Below, piece after piece: positions 26,297-34,773 of a stretch of DNA of 64,000 nt (its first letter is position 1; each line of letters opens with the position of its first letter). Made by a program: the position numbers and the translations under genes. The stretch comes from an uncultured Lachnospiraceae bacterium. GTDB taxonomy: Bacteria; Bacillota; Clostridia; Lachnospirales; Lachnospiraceae. Location of the stretch: contig CAJOFQ010000001.1 of the NCBI GenBank assembly GCA_905233955.1, positions 40,343-104,342 of the forward strand, read 5' to 3'. Below the pieces are notes generated by a model that had not been told where the DNA came from, did not search any database, and worked only from the letters and a program-made list of their open reading frames with translations.

Positions 26297-27079
26297 ATGG
26301 CATTGGATAATTACGAAAAGTTTAAAGACGAAGTCCTTCGAATGACTAAGATCGATCTGAGCGCATATAAGGAGAAGCAGATGCGCCGTCGTATTGACTC
26401 TCTTGTGGAGAAGAGGGACTGCAAATCCTATAATGAGTATGTTAAGCTTTTAACCTCAAAGAAGGATGTATTTGATGAATTTGTTAACTTCCTGACGATC
26501 AATGTTTCGGAGTTCTATCGTAATCCTGATCAGTGGAAGCTTTTGGTAGAGCAGTATGCTCCTGAGCTTATATCCCGTTTTGGTAAGAAGCTTAAGATAT
26601 GGAGTGCTGCCTGCTCTACAGGTGATGAGCCTTATTCTCTTGTTATGGCTCTCTCCAAGCTGATAGATATCAATCAGATCAAGATATATGCAACTGATCT
26701 GGACAAGCAGGTTATCGCTCATGCCAAGACAGGCTTGTATTCAGCCAAGAGTATAGCCGGAGTACCTGATGAGTATAAGAAGAAGTTCTTCACCAAGGTA
26801 GGCCAGTCCTTCCAGATATCAGATCAGGTAAAGAAGCGTGTTGAATTCCGGCAGCATAACTTGCTTCTGGATAAATATATTACGGATTGCCATTTGATTG
26901 TATGCCGTAATGTGCTTATTTACTTTACAGAAGAAGCCAAGCATGAAGTTTACAAGAAGTTTAACGATTCCCTGGTTAACCATGGAATGCTCTTTATAGG
27001 CAGCACTGAGCAGGTTATGGATTACAAGGGTATTGGATATAAGAGACTTTCATCCTTCTACTATGAGAAGGATGTCTAA
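26297..27079 (+). CDS. cheR: CheR-type chemoreceptor methyltransferase
   Basis: A 260-residue S-adenosylmethionine-dependent methyltransferase that adds methyl groups to glutamates of chemoreceptors. An N-terminal helical CheR domain (about 1-70) precedes the methyltransferase fold with KIWSAACSTGDEPYSLVM, YATDLDKQVI and CRNVLIYF. TTG 26288 is in frame but too close to the AAGGA site; ATG 26297 has proper spacing. No other chemotaxis gene lies nearby. The stop codon overlaps that of the opposite gene at 27076-27079. Confidence 0.93.
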   Translation: MALDNYEKFKDEVLRMTKIDLSAYKEKQMRRRIDSLVEKRDCKSYNEYVKLLTSKKDVFDEFVNFLTINVSEFYRNPDQWKLLVEQYAPELISRFGKKLKIWSAACSTGDEPYSLVMALSKLIDINQIKIYATDLDKQVIAHAKTGLYSAKSIAGVPDEYKKKFFTKVGQSFQISDQVKKRVEFRQHNLLLDKYITDCHLIVCRNVLIYFTEEAKHEVYKKFNDSLVNHGMLFIGSTEQVMDYKGIGYKRLSSFYYEKDV

Positions 27080-28185
27080 GGAGCTGTTACCGGAAGATAT
27101 TGATCAAGGAGCAGACCTGTATAGCTGATGATGAGGTTCTCGTCAAGGCTTTGCGGGTCTGTTTTTATATAATTTAACGAATCTTTGTATGTTTTTTGAA
27201 GAATATGCTTATCCTTAAGCCACGAAGGCTGTTTTTTTATTATTTTGCTGTCGATTGCCACAAAATTACCTGTTACAGTAGAAAAACACTCATCAGATCT
27301 TGCAGGACGCTTTTGGGAGGATGGAACAGAAGATGCCAAAAGCTTAGGCACAACGCTGTTTTCACGGATCAGATAGACATATTGCGCCGGGTATGGATAG
27401 TAATAGTGCATAGGCTCACTAGATATAAAAAAGGCTGCATTAAGCCGATCTTCTTCGACGATCATGTAGAACGCATCCTCATGAATACGGAAGGCTTTGG
27501 GAATAGTCACGCCCATGGAAATACGGGCGATCAGTATGGACTCCTCATTATTCCATTCGATTGAATCTAAGGTGAGATCGGTATTATTTATAAGAGAGTA
27601 TGACAAAACCGGAATTATTGAAACCATACCCCATACATCATCTTCATTATGGCAGATCAGCAGCTTTTCATCACTTTCTGTGGGATTCTTTGTATATCTG
27701 TCGTATACGCTAATGAGCTTTCCACCGTCCATCTCGTCTGTGCGCGTAATTTGACACAGAGTTTCTATGTCTTTTTGCTTGCAGGAGATTAATCCCAGCA
27801 GCTTTTTATATGGCCGTATCTTCTTATGGATATCTATAGAAGAAACTGTTTGCAGATATTCATATGGAATGTTATGTACTTTCAGCCTTTGAAGGATGAA
27901 GGGTATGTCAAATCTGTCGCCGTTGAATGATATAACAGTGTTATAATCTTTGATAATATGCATGAATTCCTGCAGTATTTCTGATTCTTCCCGGGGAACA
28001 GTTGCAAACAAAAGACGCACATAGATACTGTCGCCATCTAAGCAGGCTGTTCCTATCATATAGATCTGCTGATTTTGGGACTGAAAACCAGTGGTTTCTA
28101 TATCTACGAATAACATATTATCTTTTATATAAGGCAGACTCCCGGGAAAATCTGCAACAGGCCTTTTTTTTTCTATTATTTTCAA
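27076..28185 (-). CDS. RNase H-fold exonuclease-like protein (YprB family)
   Basis: A 369-residue protein with a predicted 3'-5' exonuclease/RNase H-like domain in the N-terminal half. VDIETTG (residues 28-34) supplies the DxE metal ligands, SFNGDRFDIPFI the next aspartates, and HNEDDVWGM the last. The remainder has no clear family. It starts at TTG 28185 with GGAGAGG four bases upstream. Similar proteins are annotated as ribonuclease H-like YprB; the substrate is unknown. It diverges from the rnf operon and converges with cheR. Confidence 0.8.
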   Translation of the reverse strand: MKIIEKKRPVADFPGSLPYIKDNMLFVDIETTGFQSQNQQIYMIGTACLDGDSIYVRLLFATVPREESEILQEFMHIIKDYNTVISFNGDRFDIPFILQRLKVHNIPYEYLQTVSSIDIHKKIRPYKKLLGLISCKQKDIETLCQITRTDEMDGGKLISVYDRYTKNPTESDEKLLICHNEDDVWGMVSIIPVLSYSLINNTDLTLDSIEWNNEESILIARISMGVTIPKAFRIHEDAFYMIVEEDRLNAAFFISSEPMHYYYPYPAQYVYLIRENSVVPKLLASSVPSSQKRPARSDECFSTVTGNFVAIDSKIIKKQPSWLKDKHILQKTYKDSLNYIKTDPQSLDENLIISYTGLLLDQYLPVTAP

Positions 28186-28254
28186 TTATCCTCTCCTTAT
28201 GTATTAAAAATTATACAAAAAAATTACTCTTTTTCAAGCATAAGGGTAAAAAAG

Positions 28255-28263
28255 TGTTATAAT
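28255..28263 (+). promoter_or_regulatory. Extended -10 promoter for the rnf operon
   Basis: TGTTATAAT at 28255-28263 gives a perfect -10 with a TG extension; the -35 region at about 28231-28240 (TTTTCAAGCA) is weak. It is the only good candidate in the 136 bases between the divergent genes. Confidence 0.5.
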
Positions 28264-28321
28264 AGGAATAATTTGTGTAATATCATGTGTATACAAAATG
28301 ATAGGAAAGTGGGGTACAACG

Positions 28322-29644
28322 ATGGGTCTAAAGACATTCAAAGGCGGTGTACATCCTTATGATGGTAAGGATTTATCCAAATCCAAGCCTGTTAAGGAAC
28401 TGCTGCCAAAAGGAGAGCTGGTATTTCCCCTCTCCCAGCACATTGGTGCACCCGCCACACCCATTGTCGCGGTTGGAGATTCTGTATTAAAGGGCCAGAA
28501 GATAGCTGAAGCAGGCGGATTCGTTTCGTCTCCGGTTTTTTCTTCTGTTTCCGGAACAGTCAAAGCCATCGAACCGAGACGAGTGGCGGTTGGTGACATG
28601 GTTAACTCTATTGTCATCGAGAATGATAATAATTTCACTGAGACAGAGTTTGAAGAGACGCAAGACATCAGCACTCTGTCCAATGAAGCGATCATTAATA
28701 AGATCAAGGAAGCCGGAGTAGTTGGAATGGGCGGTGCAGGATTCCCTACCCATGTCAAGCTTTCTCCCAAGGAGCCGGATAAGATCGAATACATTATAGC
28801 TAACTGCGCTGAGTGTGAGCCTTATCTGACTTCTGACTATCGCAGGATGGTTGAGGAGCCTGAGAAGCTGGTTGAGGGTATGAGGATTGTTCTTCAGTTG
28901 TTCCCTAACGCCAAGGGCGTCTTTGGTATTGAGGACAATAAGCACGACTGTGTAGAGACTTTGACCAAGCTTACAGCAGGCGAATCACGAATGTCGGTTG
29001 CCGAGCTTATGACCAAGTATCCACAGGGTGGTGAGCGTCAGTTAATCAAGGCTGTTACCGGTCGTGAGATCAATTCCAAGATGCTGCCGGCTGATGCAGG
29101 CTGCATAGTAGATAATGTTGAGACTCTTGTTGCTATTTATAATGCAGTTCGCTTTGGCAGACCGCTTACTAACCGTATTTTTACAGTTACAGGAGATGCT
29201 GTTTGCGAACCCAGGAACTTCTATATCAGTATTGGTACTGACTACAGTGAGCTTCTTGAAGCGGCCGGAGGGTTGCTGGCGAATGGAGCCAAGAAGATGA
29301 TAGCAGGCGGTCCCATGATGGGATTTTCGCTGTTTGATCTTCATGTTCCTACAACCAAGACAACATCTGCTCTTTTATGCCTTACTGAGGATGAAGCCTC
29401 AAAATACGAGACTACAGCTTGTATAAACTGTGGAAGATGTGTTGAGGCTTGTCCGGAGCAGTTGGTTCCGTCCAAGCTTACGGATTTTGCCGAGCATGGC
29501 CAGAAGGATAACTTTGAAAAATGGTATGGCATGGAGTGCGTTGAGTGCGGAAGCTGCAGCTTTGGCTGTCCTGCAAGGCGTCATCTGGCCCAATCCATTA
29601 AGACGATGAAAAAACAGATACTGGCAGACAGGCGCAAGAAGTAG
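28322..29644 (+). CDS. rnfC: Rnf complex subunit RnfC
   Basis: A 440-residue peripheral subunit of the Rnf ferredoxin:NAD oxidoreductase, holding the NADH/FMN-binding region and two [4Fe-4S] clusters. GGIGMGGAG-like VVGMGGAGFPTHVKL (near residue 145) is the NADH/FMN-binding loop, and CINCGRCVEACP (about 366) and CVECGSCSFGCP (about 405) bind the clusters. The frame extends to ATG 28298, but ATG 28322 has AAAGTGGGG at the correct distance and gives the family N terminus MGLKTFKGGVHP. First gene in the order C-D-G-E-A-B. Confidence 0.96.
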   Translation: MGLKTFKGGVHPYDGKDLSKSKPVKELLPKGELVFPLSQHIGAPATPIVAVGDSVLKGQKIAEAGGFVSSPVFSSVSGTVKAIEPRRVAVGDMVNSIVIENDNNFTETEFEETQDISTLSNEAIINKIKEAGVVGMGGAGFPTHVKLSPKEPDKIEYIIANCAECEPYLTSDYRRMVEEPEKLVEGMRIVLQLFPNAKGVFGIEDNKHDCVETLTKLTAGESRMSVAELMTKYPQGGERQLIKAVTGREINSKMLPADAGCIVDNVETLVAIYNAVRFGRPLTNRIFTVTGDAVCEPRNFYISIGTDYSELLEAAGGLLANGAKKMIAGGPMMGFSLFDLHVPTTKTTSALLCLTEDEASKYETTACINCGRCVEACPEQLVPSKLTDFAEHGQKDNFEKWYGMECVECGSCSFGCPARRHLAQSIKTMKKQILADRRKK

Positions 29645-29659
29645 AAAGGGGTGAGTAAG

Positions 29660-30610
29660 TTGGATACTATTTTAAATGTTACATCAAATCCCCATGTCCG
29701 GGAGAAGACAGACACACAGAAGATAATGCTTTGCGTAATAGTTGCGCTGCTTCCAGCCACCCTTTTTGGAGTATATAACTTTGGCTTTTCTGCTCTGGTT
29801 CTTATACTTGTTACGGTAGCTACCTGTGTGTTCAGTGAATGGGCTTATGAGAAGCTTCTTCACAAGAAAAGCACGATCAAGGATTTATCCGCTGTAGTTA
29901 CAGGTATTTTGCTGGCTCTTAACATGCCAAGCTCCCTGCCCTGGTGGATGGCGGTTATTGGCGGTGCTTTTGCAATTATTGTGGTTAAGATGCTCTTTGG
30001 AGGCTTGGGACAGAACTTTATGAACCCGGCACTTGGAGCCCGTTGCTTTCTGATGATCTCCTTTACAGGCCCTATGACGGATTTTTCCGCTTTTGACGGC
30101 TTTTCAGGAGCTACACCTCTTGCTTCATTGAAGGCAGGGGAGTCAGTTAACACCATGGATATGCTGATTGGAACCATCCCCGGTACTATCGGTGAGACAT
30201 CGGTTATAGCTATTTTGATCGGTGCTATTATCATGATACTTTGCGGAGTTATTGATTTAAGAATACCCGGATCATATCTGATTACATTTGCTATTTTCAC
30301 ATTATTGTTCGGTGGACATGGCTTTGACGCTAATTTCCTTACCGCAGAGCTTTGCGGCGGCGGAATCATGCTGGGTGCGTTCTTCATGGCTACAGACTAT
30401 GTTTCATCACCTATTACTCCGTCAGGTAAGATAGTCTTTGGTATACTTTTAGGGCTGCTTACCGGAATATTCCGTTTCTTCGGACCTTCGGCTGAGGGTG
30501 TAAGCTACGCTATCATATTCTGCAATCTTTTGGTGCCTCTTATCGAGAGAGCGACCATTCCGCGTGCCTTTGGAATTAAGAAAGAAGCGAAAGGGGGGAA
30601 TGCGTCATGA
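29660..30610 (+). CDS. rnfD: Rnf complex subunit RnfD
   Basis: A 316-residue integral membrane flavoprotein of the NqrB/RnfD family, with about nine hydrophobic segments. SGATPLAS holds the threonine (Thr152 from the chosen start) that receives covalent FMN from ApbE. The frame begins at GTG 29651, but AAAGGGGTGA at 29645-29654 fits TTG 29660 better; I use the latter, with moderate certainty. The last residues overlap rnfG by four bases. It helps couple electron flow to ion transport. Confidence 0.94.
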   Translation: MDTILNVTSNPHVREKTDTQKIMLCVIVALLPATLFGVYNFGFSALVLILVTVATCVFSEWAYEKLLHKKSTIKDLSAVVTGILLALNMPSSLPWWMAVIGGAFAIIVVKMLFGGLGQNFMNPALGARCFLMISFTGPMTDFSAFDGFSGATPLASLKAGESVNTMDMLIGTIPGTIGETSVIAILIGAIIMILCGVIDLRIPGSYLITFAIFTLLFGGHGFDANFLTAELCGGGIMLGAFFMATDYVSSPITPSGKIVFGILLGLLTGIFRFFGPSAEGVSYAIIFCNLLVPLIERATIPRAFGIKKEAKGGNAS

Positions 30611-31227
30611 AAAATCAATTAGTAAAGGATGCTATGGTTCTTACCGTAATCACTTTGGTTGCAGGTCTTGCATTGGGATTTGTATGTGAGATTACAAGAG
30701 AGCCTATTGCGCAGGCTCAGGCAGCAGCACTTGCTAAGGCTTATCAGTCTGTTTTTGCCGATGCTTCTTCCTTTGAGCCGCTCGAAGGCTTTGATGCAGA
30801 TGAAGCTACCGAAGCCGGCAAAGCTTCAGAGGGCAATACAGGAGATAACAATATTACTGATTGTCAGGTGGCGAAGGATGCCGATGGAAATGACATAGGA
30901 TATGTTATCTCTGTAACAACACACGACGGATATGGCGGAGATATCGAGCTTTCCATAGGTATAACTAATGAAGGTGTTATGAATGGTTATTCTATAACAA
31001 GCATTAACGAAACCCCGGGACTTGGTATGAAGTCGACGGAAGAGGGCTTTTCCAGCCAGTTTGTTGATATACCTGTTGGTTCATATACCGTTACAAAATC
31101 ATCTCCGGCAGGAGAGAACGAAATAGAAGCCATAAGCGGAGCTACGATCACATCCCGTTCCGTTACTAATGGCGTGAATGCCGCTATGGCATATTTTGAA
31201 AGCTTAGGAGGTGGTTCTGATGAGTGA
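30607..31227 (+). CDS. rnfG: Rnf complex subunit RnfG
   Basis: A 206-residue subunit with one N-terminal transmembrane helix (about 10-30) and an extracytoplasmic FMN-binding domain. EAISGATITS (about 175-184) contains the SGATxT flavinylation motif, with Thr182 the expected FMN acceptor. Asp/Glu-rich residues 55-80 form a short acidic insert. It overlaps rnfD and rnfE, consistent with tight operon coupling. The ApbE needed for maturation is encoded just past the operon. Confidence 0.95.
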   Translation: MKNQLVKDAMVLTVITLVAGLALGFVCEITREPIAQAQAAALAKAYQSVFADASSFEPLEGFDADEATEAGKASEGNTGDNNITDCQVAKDADGNDIGYVISVTTHDGYGGDIELSIGITNEGVMNGYSITSINETPGLGMKSTEEGFSSQFVDIPVGSYTVTKSSPAGENEIEAISGATITSRSVTNGVNAAMAYFESLGGGSDE

Positions 31228-31957
31228 TAACAGAATAGGAGAACGCTTAAAAAACGGTATTCTTATTGAGAACCCCACATTTGTGTTAATGCTGGGAATG
31301 TGCCCGACACTTGCGGTAACTACTTCGGGAATCAATGGAATTGGTATGGGACTGTCTACCACAGTGGTGCTTACTCTTTCCAATCTTTTGATCTCCATGC
31401 TTAGGAATGTTATTCCTGATCGTGTCAGGATGCCTGCATTCATAGTAGTAGTTGCTTCCTTCGTTACTATAGTTCAGTTTTTGATGCAAGGATATGTTCC
31501 CTCTCTGTATGAGAGTCTTGGAATATATATCCCTCTTATCGTAGTTAACTGTATCATCTTAGGCCGTGCAGAGAGCTTCGCATCCAAGAATCCTGTAATT
31601 CCTTCATTCTTTGATGGATTGGGTATGGGATTGGGATTTACGATCAGTCTTACTGTTTTAGGTTCTATCCGTGAGTTATTAGGATCCGGACAGGTATTCA
31701 AATATCAGTTGCTTCCCCTTGCAGATGCCGCAGCAGGTAAGGCAGGCTATACTCCCATATCCATATTTATACTTGCTCCCGGAGCTTTTTTGGTACTTTC
31801 TGTAATTGTGGCAGTAATGAATGTGGTTCGTAAAAAGATGGACGAAAAGGGCAAGCCCCTTGCAGCAGCCCAGGGCTGCTTCACAGGCGAGTGCAGCGGA
31901 TGTTCATTTGCTAGTAGCTGTACCGGCAAGTCACAGTCACCACAGACCAATGAGTAA
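31220..31957 (+). CDS. rnfE: Rnf complex subunit RnfE
   Basis: A 245-residue membrane subunit of the RnfE/NqrD family with six hydrophobic segments; NPTFVLMLGMCPTLAVTTS near the N terminus carries the conserved cysteine region of the intramembrane iron site. The C-terminal extension contains CFTGECSGCSFASSC, a cysteine-rich stretch not seen in the short enterobacterial form. The frame starts at GTG 31211, but AGGAGGTGG at 31206-31214 serves ATG 31220. It overlaps rnfG by eight bases. Confidence 0.94.
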   Translation: MSDNRIGERLKNGILIENPTFVLMLGMCPTLAVTTSGINGIGMGLSTTVVLTLSNLLISMLRNVIPDRVRMPAFIVVVASFVTIVQFLMQGYVPSLYESLGIYIPLIVVNCIILGRAESFASKNPVIPSFFDGLGMGLGFTISLTVLGSIRELLGSGQVFKYQLLPLADAAAGKAGYTPISIFILAPGAFLVLSVIVAVMNVVRKKMDEKGKPLAAAQGCFTGECSGCSFASSCTGKSQSPQTNE

Positions 31958-31972
31958 GGGAGGAGAGGACCA

Positions 31973-32575
31973 ATGAAAGAATTATTAGTAATATTGGTGG
32001 GCAGCTCCATCGTGAACAATGTGGTCTTGAGCCAGTTTTTGGGTCTTTGTCCTTTCTTCGGTGTTTCAAAAAAGATAGAAACCTCCGCAGGAATGGGCGG
32101 TGCGGTAATCTTTGTTATTACCCTGGCTTCATTTGTTACTTCGCTGATATATAACCTTATACTGGTTCCCACCGGCTTCGAATATTTACAGACTATAGTA
32201 TTTATCCTTGTAATTGCCGCTTTGGTGCAGTTCGTTGAGATGTTCCTTAAGAAGAACATTCCATCTCTTTATTCATCACTTGGCGTGTTTTTGCCATTGA
32301 TAACCACTAATTGCGCCGTTCTTGGAGTTGCAATTAACAATATCGGTAATTACTACAGTAATGAGGCGCTTGGCCTTGGCATGAAAATATTCTATGGAGT
32401 ATTAGACGGTTTTGCTACAGCAGTAGGCTTTACCATTGCCATAGTTATCATGGCAGGTATCAGAGAGAAAATAGAGTTTAACGATATACCGGAGCCTTTC
32501 CAGGGATCAGCTATTGTCCTGGTAACAGCAGGTCTTATGGCGATAGCATTCTTCGGTTTTTCGGGTATCATATAA
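31973..32575 (+). CDS. rnfA: Rnf complex subunit RnfA
   Basis: A 200-residue membrane subunit of the RnfA/NqrE family with six hydrophobic segments. The N-terminal NNVVLSQFLGLCPFFGVS and the later TTNCAVLG blocks carry the two cysteines that, with their partners in RnfE, are thought to bind the intramembrane [2Fe-2S] cluster. ATG 31973 has GGGAGGAGAGGACC. Length and topology are standard. Confidence 0.96.
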   Translation: MKELLVILVGSSIVNNVVLSQFLGLCPFFGVSKKIETSAGMGGAVIFVITLASFVTSLIYNLILVPTGFEYLQTIVFILVIAALVQFVEMFLKKNIPSLYSSLGVFLPLITTNCAVLGVAINNIGNYYSNEALGLGMKIFYGVLDGFATAVGFTIAIVIMAGIREKIEFNDIPEPFQGSAIVLVTAGLMAIAFFGFSGII

Positions 32576-32591
32576 TAGAGGGAGGTAGAAT

Positions 32592-33440
32592 ATGAGCGCA
32601 ACAGGCGTAATATTCGCAATGGTTATTGTCGGCGCGACAGGCTGCCTGATCGGATTTTTCCTCTGTGTGGCTTCAGAGAAGCTGGCTGTTGAGGTAGATG
32701 AAAGGGAGACAGCTATAATAGATGTATTACCTGGCAATAACTGCGGCGGATGCGGATTTGCAGGCTGTTCAGGACTGGCAGCAGCTATTGTTGCCGGTGA
32801 AGCGCCGGTTAACGGCTGTCCTGTTGGCGGAGATCCTGTGGCTGCCAAGGTTGGCAAGATCATGGGTGTTGACGCGGAAGCAGGAGTTAAGCAGGTAGCC
32901 TTTGTAAAATGTGCAGGAACCTGTGACAAAGCAAAGAATAATTACAATTACACGGGAGTAGAAGATTGTACGGCTATGGCTTTTGTTCCCGGTGGCGGAC
33001 CTAAGTCATGTAATTATGGCTGTATGGGATTTGGAAGCTGCGTTAAGGCATGTCCTTTTGATGCTATTCATATAGTTGACGGCATTGCCAAGGTTGACCG
33101 TGATGCTTGTAAGGCCTGTGGTAAATGTATAGAGGCTTGTCCTAAGCATCTGATTGAATTCATTCCTTATGAGGCTAAGTTCGCAGTAGCGTGCAGTTCA
33201 CATGACAAGGGCCGTGATGTGATGTCCGTATGTGATACAGGCTGTATTGCCTGCCATCTTTGCGAGAAGAATTGTCCATTTGACGCAGTTCATGTTGAAG
33301 ACAATATTGCTCACATTGATCAGGAGAAATGTAAGAGATGCAGCATTTGTGCACAGAAGTGCCCTAAGAAGGTTATTCCACAGCTCCATGGCAAGCCGAT
33401 TGTGCCAAAGGCTGACAAAGCAAATCAGGCAAGTGCATAA
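32592..33440 (+). CDS. rnfB: Rnf complex subunit RnfB, polyferredoxin
   Basis: A 282-residue subunit that accepts electrons from reduced ferredoxin. An N-terminal membrane anchor (about 5-28) is followed by the NNCGGCGFAGC cluster motif (about 50), then four CxxC-type [4Fe-4S] motifs: CMGFGSCVKACP (about 143), CKACGKCIEACP (172), CIACHLCEKNCP (216) and CKRCSICAQKCP (247). This gives up to five clusters, more than the enterobacterial RsxB. Last gene of the operon; a strong terminator follows at 33482. Confidence 0.95.
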   Translation: MSATGVIFAMVIVGATGCLIGFFLCVASEKLAVEVDERETAIIDVLPGNNCGGCGFAGCSGLAAAIVAGEAPVNGCPVGGDPVAAKVGKIMGVDAEAGVKQVAFVKCAGTCDKAKNNYNYTGVEDCTAMAFVPGGGPKSCNYGCMGFGSCVKACPFDAIHIVDGIAKVDRDACKACGKCIEACPKHLIEFIPYEAKFAVACSSHDKGRDVMSVCDTGCIACHLCEKNCPFDAVHVEDNIAHIDQEKCKRCSICAQKCPKKVIPQLHGKPIVPKADKANQASA

Positions 33441-33481
33441 GCTTTTGATATAAATAAGCTTGCACATAATTTTGTAATAAG

Positions 33482-33528
33482 AACACCCACCAAAGAGATA
33501 ACAGCTTCTCTTCATGTGGGTGTTTTTT
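33482..33528 (+). terminator. Terminator of the rnf operon
   Basis: ACACCCAC (33483-33490) pairs with GTGGGTGT (33515-33522), with an inner AGAGA/TCTCT stem, followed by TTTTTT. It may serve the facing apbE gene weakly in the other direction. Confidence 0.85.
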
Positions 33529-33553
33529 ATGTTTTTATGATGCGAGGGTTATT

Positions 33554-34606
33554 TTACTGTTCATATTCATGATATGGTATTAAATCTCCCATACCGGATG
33601 AATATTCCAGTTCGTTTTCACGGGTAATAAAGATGGCTTCTATGTTGTCATATGATTCAACAAAATCCATTCCTGCTTCCAATCCCAATAGAAATACACT
33701 GGTAGAAAGGGCATCACATTGTGTCGATGAATCTCCTATAATGGTGACTGAGGATAGCTCGTTATCACAAGGATAGCCGGTGTCTAAATCAATAATGTGA
33801 TGGTATATATGACCATCTTCCTCAAAATATCTTTGGTAAATCCCACTGGTAACAACGGATTTGTCTATTATATCCACTGACACTATAGGCGTTCCGTCAT
33901 CGGAAAAAGGCTTTTGTATGCCGATTGTGTAGGAAGATCCATCAGGCTTTGTATCTATAGTGAGAACATTTCCGCCAAGATTGATCAGTCCAGAGGTTAT
34001 ATTCTCACTTTTAAGATAAGCTTTGATCTTGTCAGCTATATATCCTTTAGCTATCCCGCCTAAATCTATCGCAGCATTATCTGAATTAAGACATATTGAA
34101 TTGCCATCTATCTGAATATTATTGTAATCAACACCCAGGAGGGCTGATTTTATATCAGAATTCTTCGGAATATGAGAAGCATTAGAGTCAGAATCCCCTG
34201 TATCATCCACATCATAATCCCAGAGACTGGAAAGCTCTCCCATGGTAATATCGAATCTGCCATCGGACAGCTTGCTATAATCTATACCGTATTGCACCAA
34301 TTCAAGGGTTTCATCAGATACAGTAACAAAGGTGCCGCAATTTGCATTGATCTTGGAAATATCGCTGTCAGGAATAGTAGCAGAAAAAAGATGTTCATAG
34401 CGTTCTGCCAGTTCCATGCAGTGATCCAGAGCATATTGTTCTTTTTTGTCATACAAGGTCACCTGTATAACCGTATCAAAATAGAATGCGCTGTCAGATA
34501 TGGTATTGTTGCCTGATGCATTAGCGCAGGATGTAAGTAAGAGCAGGCTTAGCGCTATAAGGGTTGGATATATGTATTTTATGTACGAATAAGGTCTGGT
34601 AATCAT
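33554..34606 (-). CDS. apbE: FAD:protein FMN transferase (ApbE lipoprotein)
   Basis: A 350-residue flavin transferase that uses FAD to attach FMN covalently to threonine of target proteins outside the membrane. The N terminus is a lipoprotein signal with lipobox LTSC (Cys27). Family blocks include AFYFDTVIQVTLYD near residue 40, AIDLGGIAKGYIADKI (about 173) and SGLINLGGNVLTI (about 202), and the late SSTQCDALSTSVFLLG region that binds Mg and FAD. It faces the rnf operon, whose RnfD and RnfG carry the acceptor motifs, which is the likely job. Confidence 0.95.
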   Translation of the reverse strand: MITRPYSYIKYIYPTLIALSLLLLTSCANASGNNTISDSAFYFDTVIQVTLYDKKEQYALDHCMELAERYEHLFSATIPDSDISKINANCGTFVTVSDETLELVQYGIDYSKLSDGRFDITMGELSSLWDYDVDDTGDSDSNASHIPKNSDIKSALLGVDYNNIQIDGNSICLNSDNAAIDLGGIAKGYIADKIKAYLKSENITSGLINLGGNVLTIDTKPDGSSYTIGIQKPFSDDGTPIVSVDIIDKSVVTSGIYQRYFEEDGHIYHHIIDLDTGYPCDNELSSVTIIGDSSTQCDALSTSVFLLGLEAGMDFVESYDNIEAIFITRENELEYSSGMGDLIPYHEYEQ

Positions 34607-34648
34607 GGCCTAATTCTATCACATATAGATGATTTTTTCATGTGTTTA

Positions 34649-34657
34649 TGCTATACT
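34649..34657 (+). promoter_or_regulatory. Extended -10 promoter for the proB-miaB operon
   Basis: TGCTATACT (34649-34657) is an extended -10 element; the -35 is weak. It lies in the 167 bases between divergent apbE and proB. The rest of the gap shows no T-box or other leader that I can recognise. Confidence 0.45.
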
Positions 34658-34773
34658 AATGTGCTAGTTGTTACCTTATCACTGCTTGAGGTTCATATAA
34701 GGCTTTTGCCTAAGTCGTAAATGGTAACGACTGTTACGGAGATAATTGAAAAGTTATGACGCTGGAGTTATAC

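Noticed and set aside
34657..34773. T-box or riboswitch upstream of proB
   Set aside because: No T-box sequence, no terminator and only about 110 bases; GGTAACGACTGTTACGG is a weak inverted repeat.
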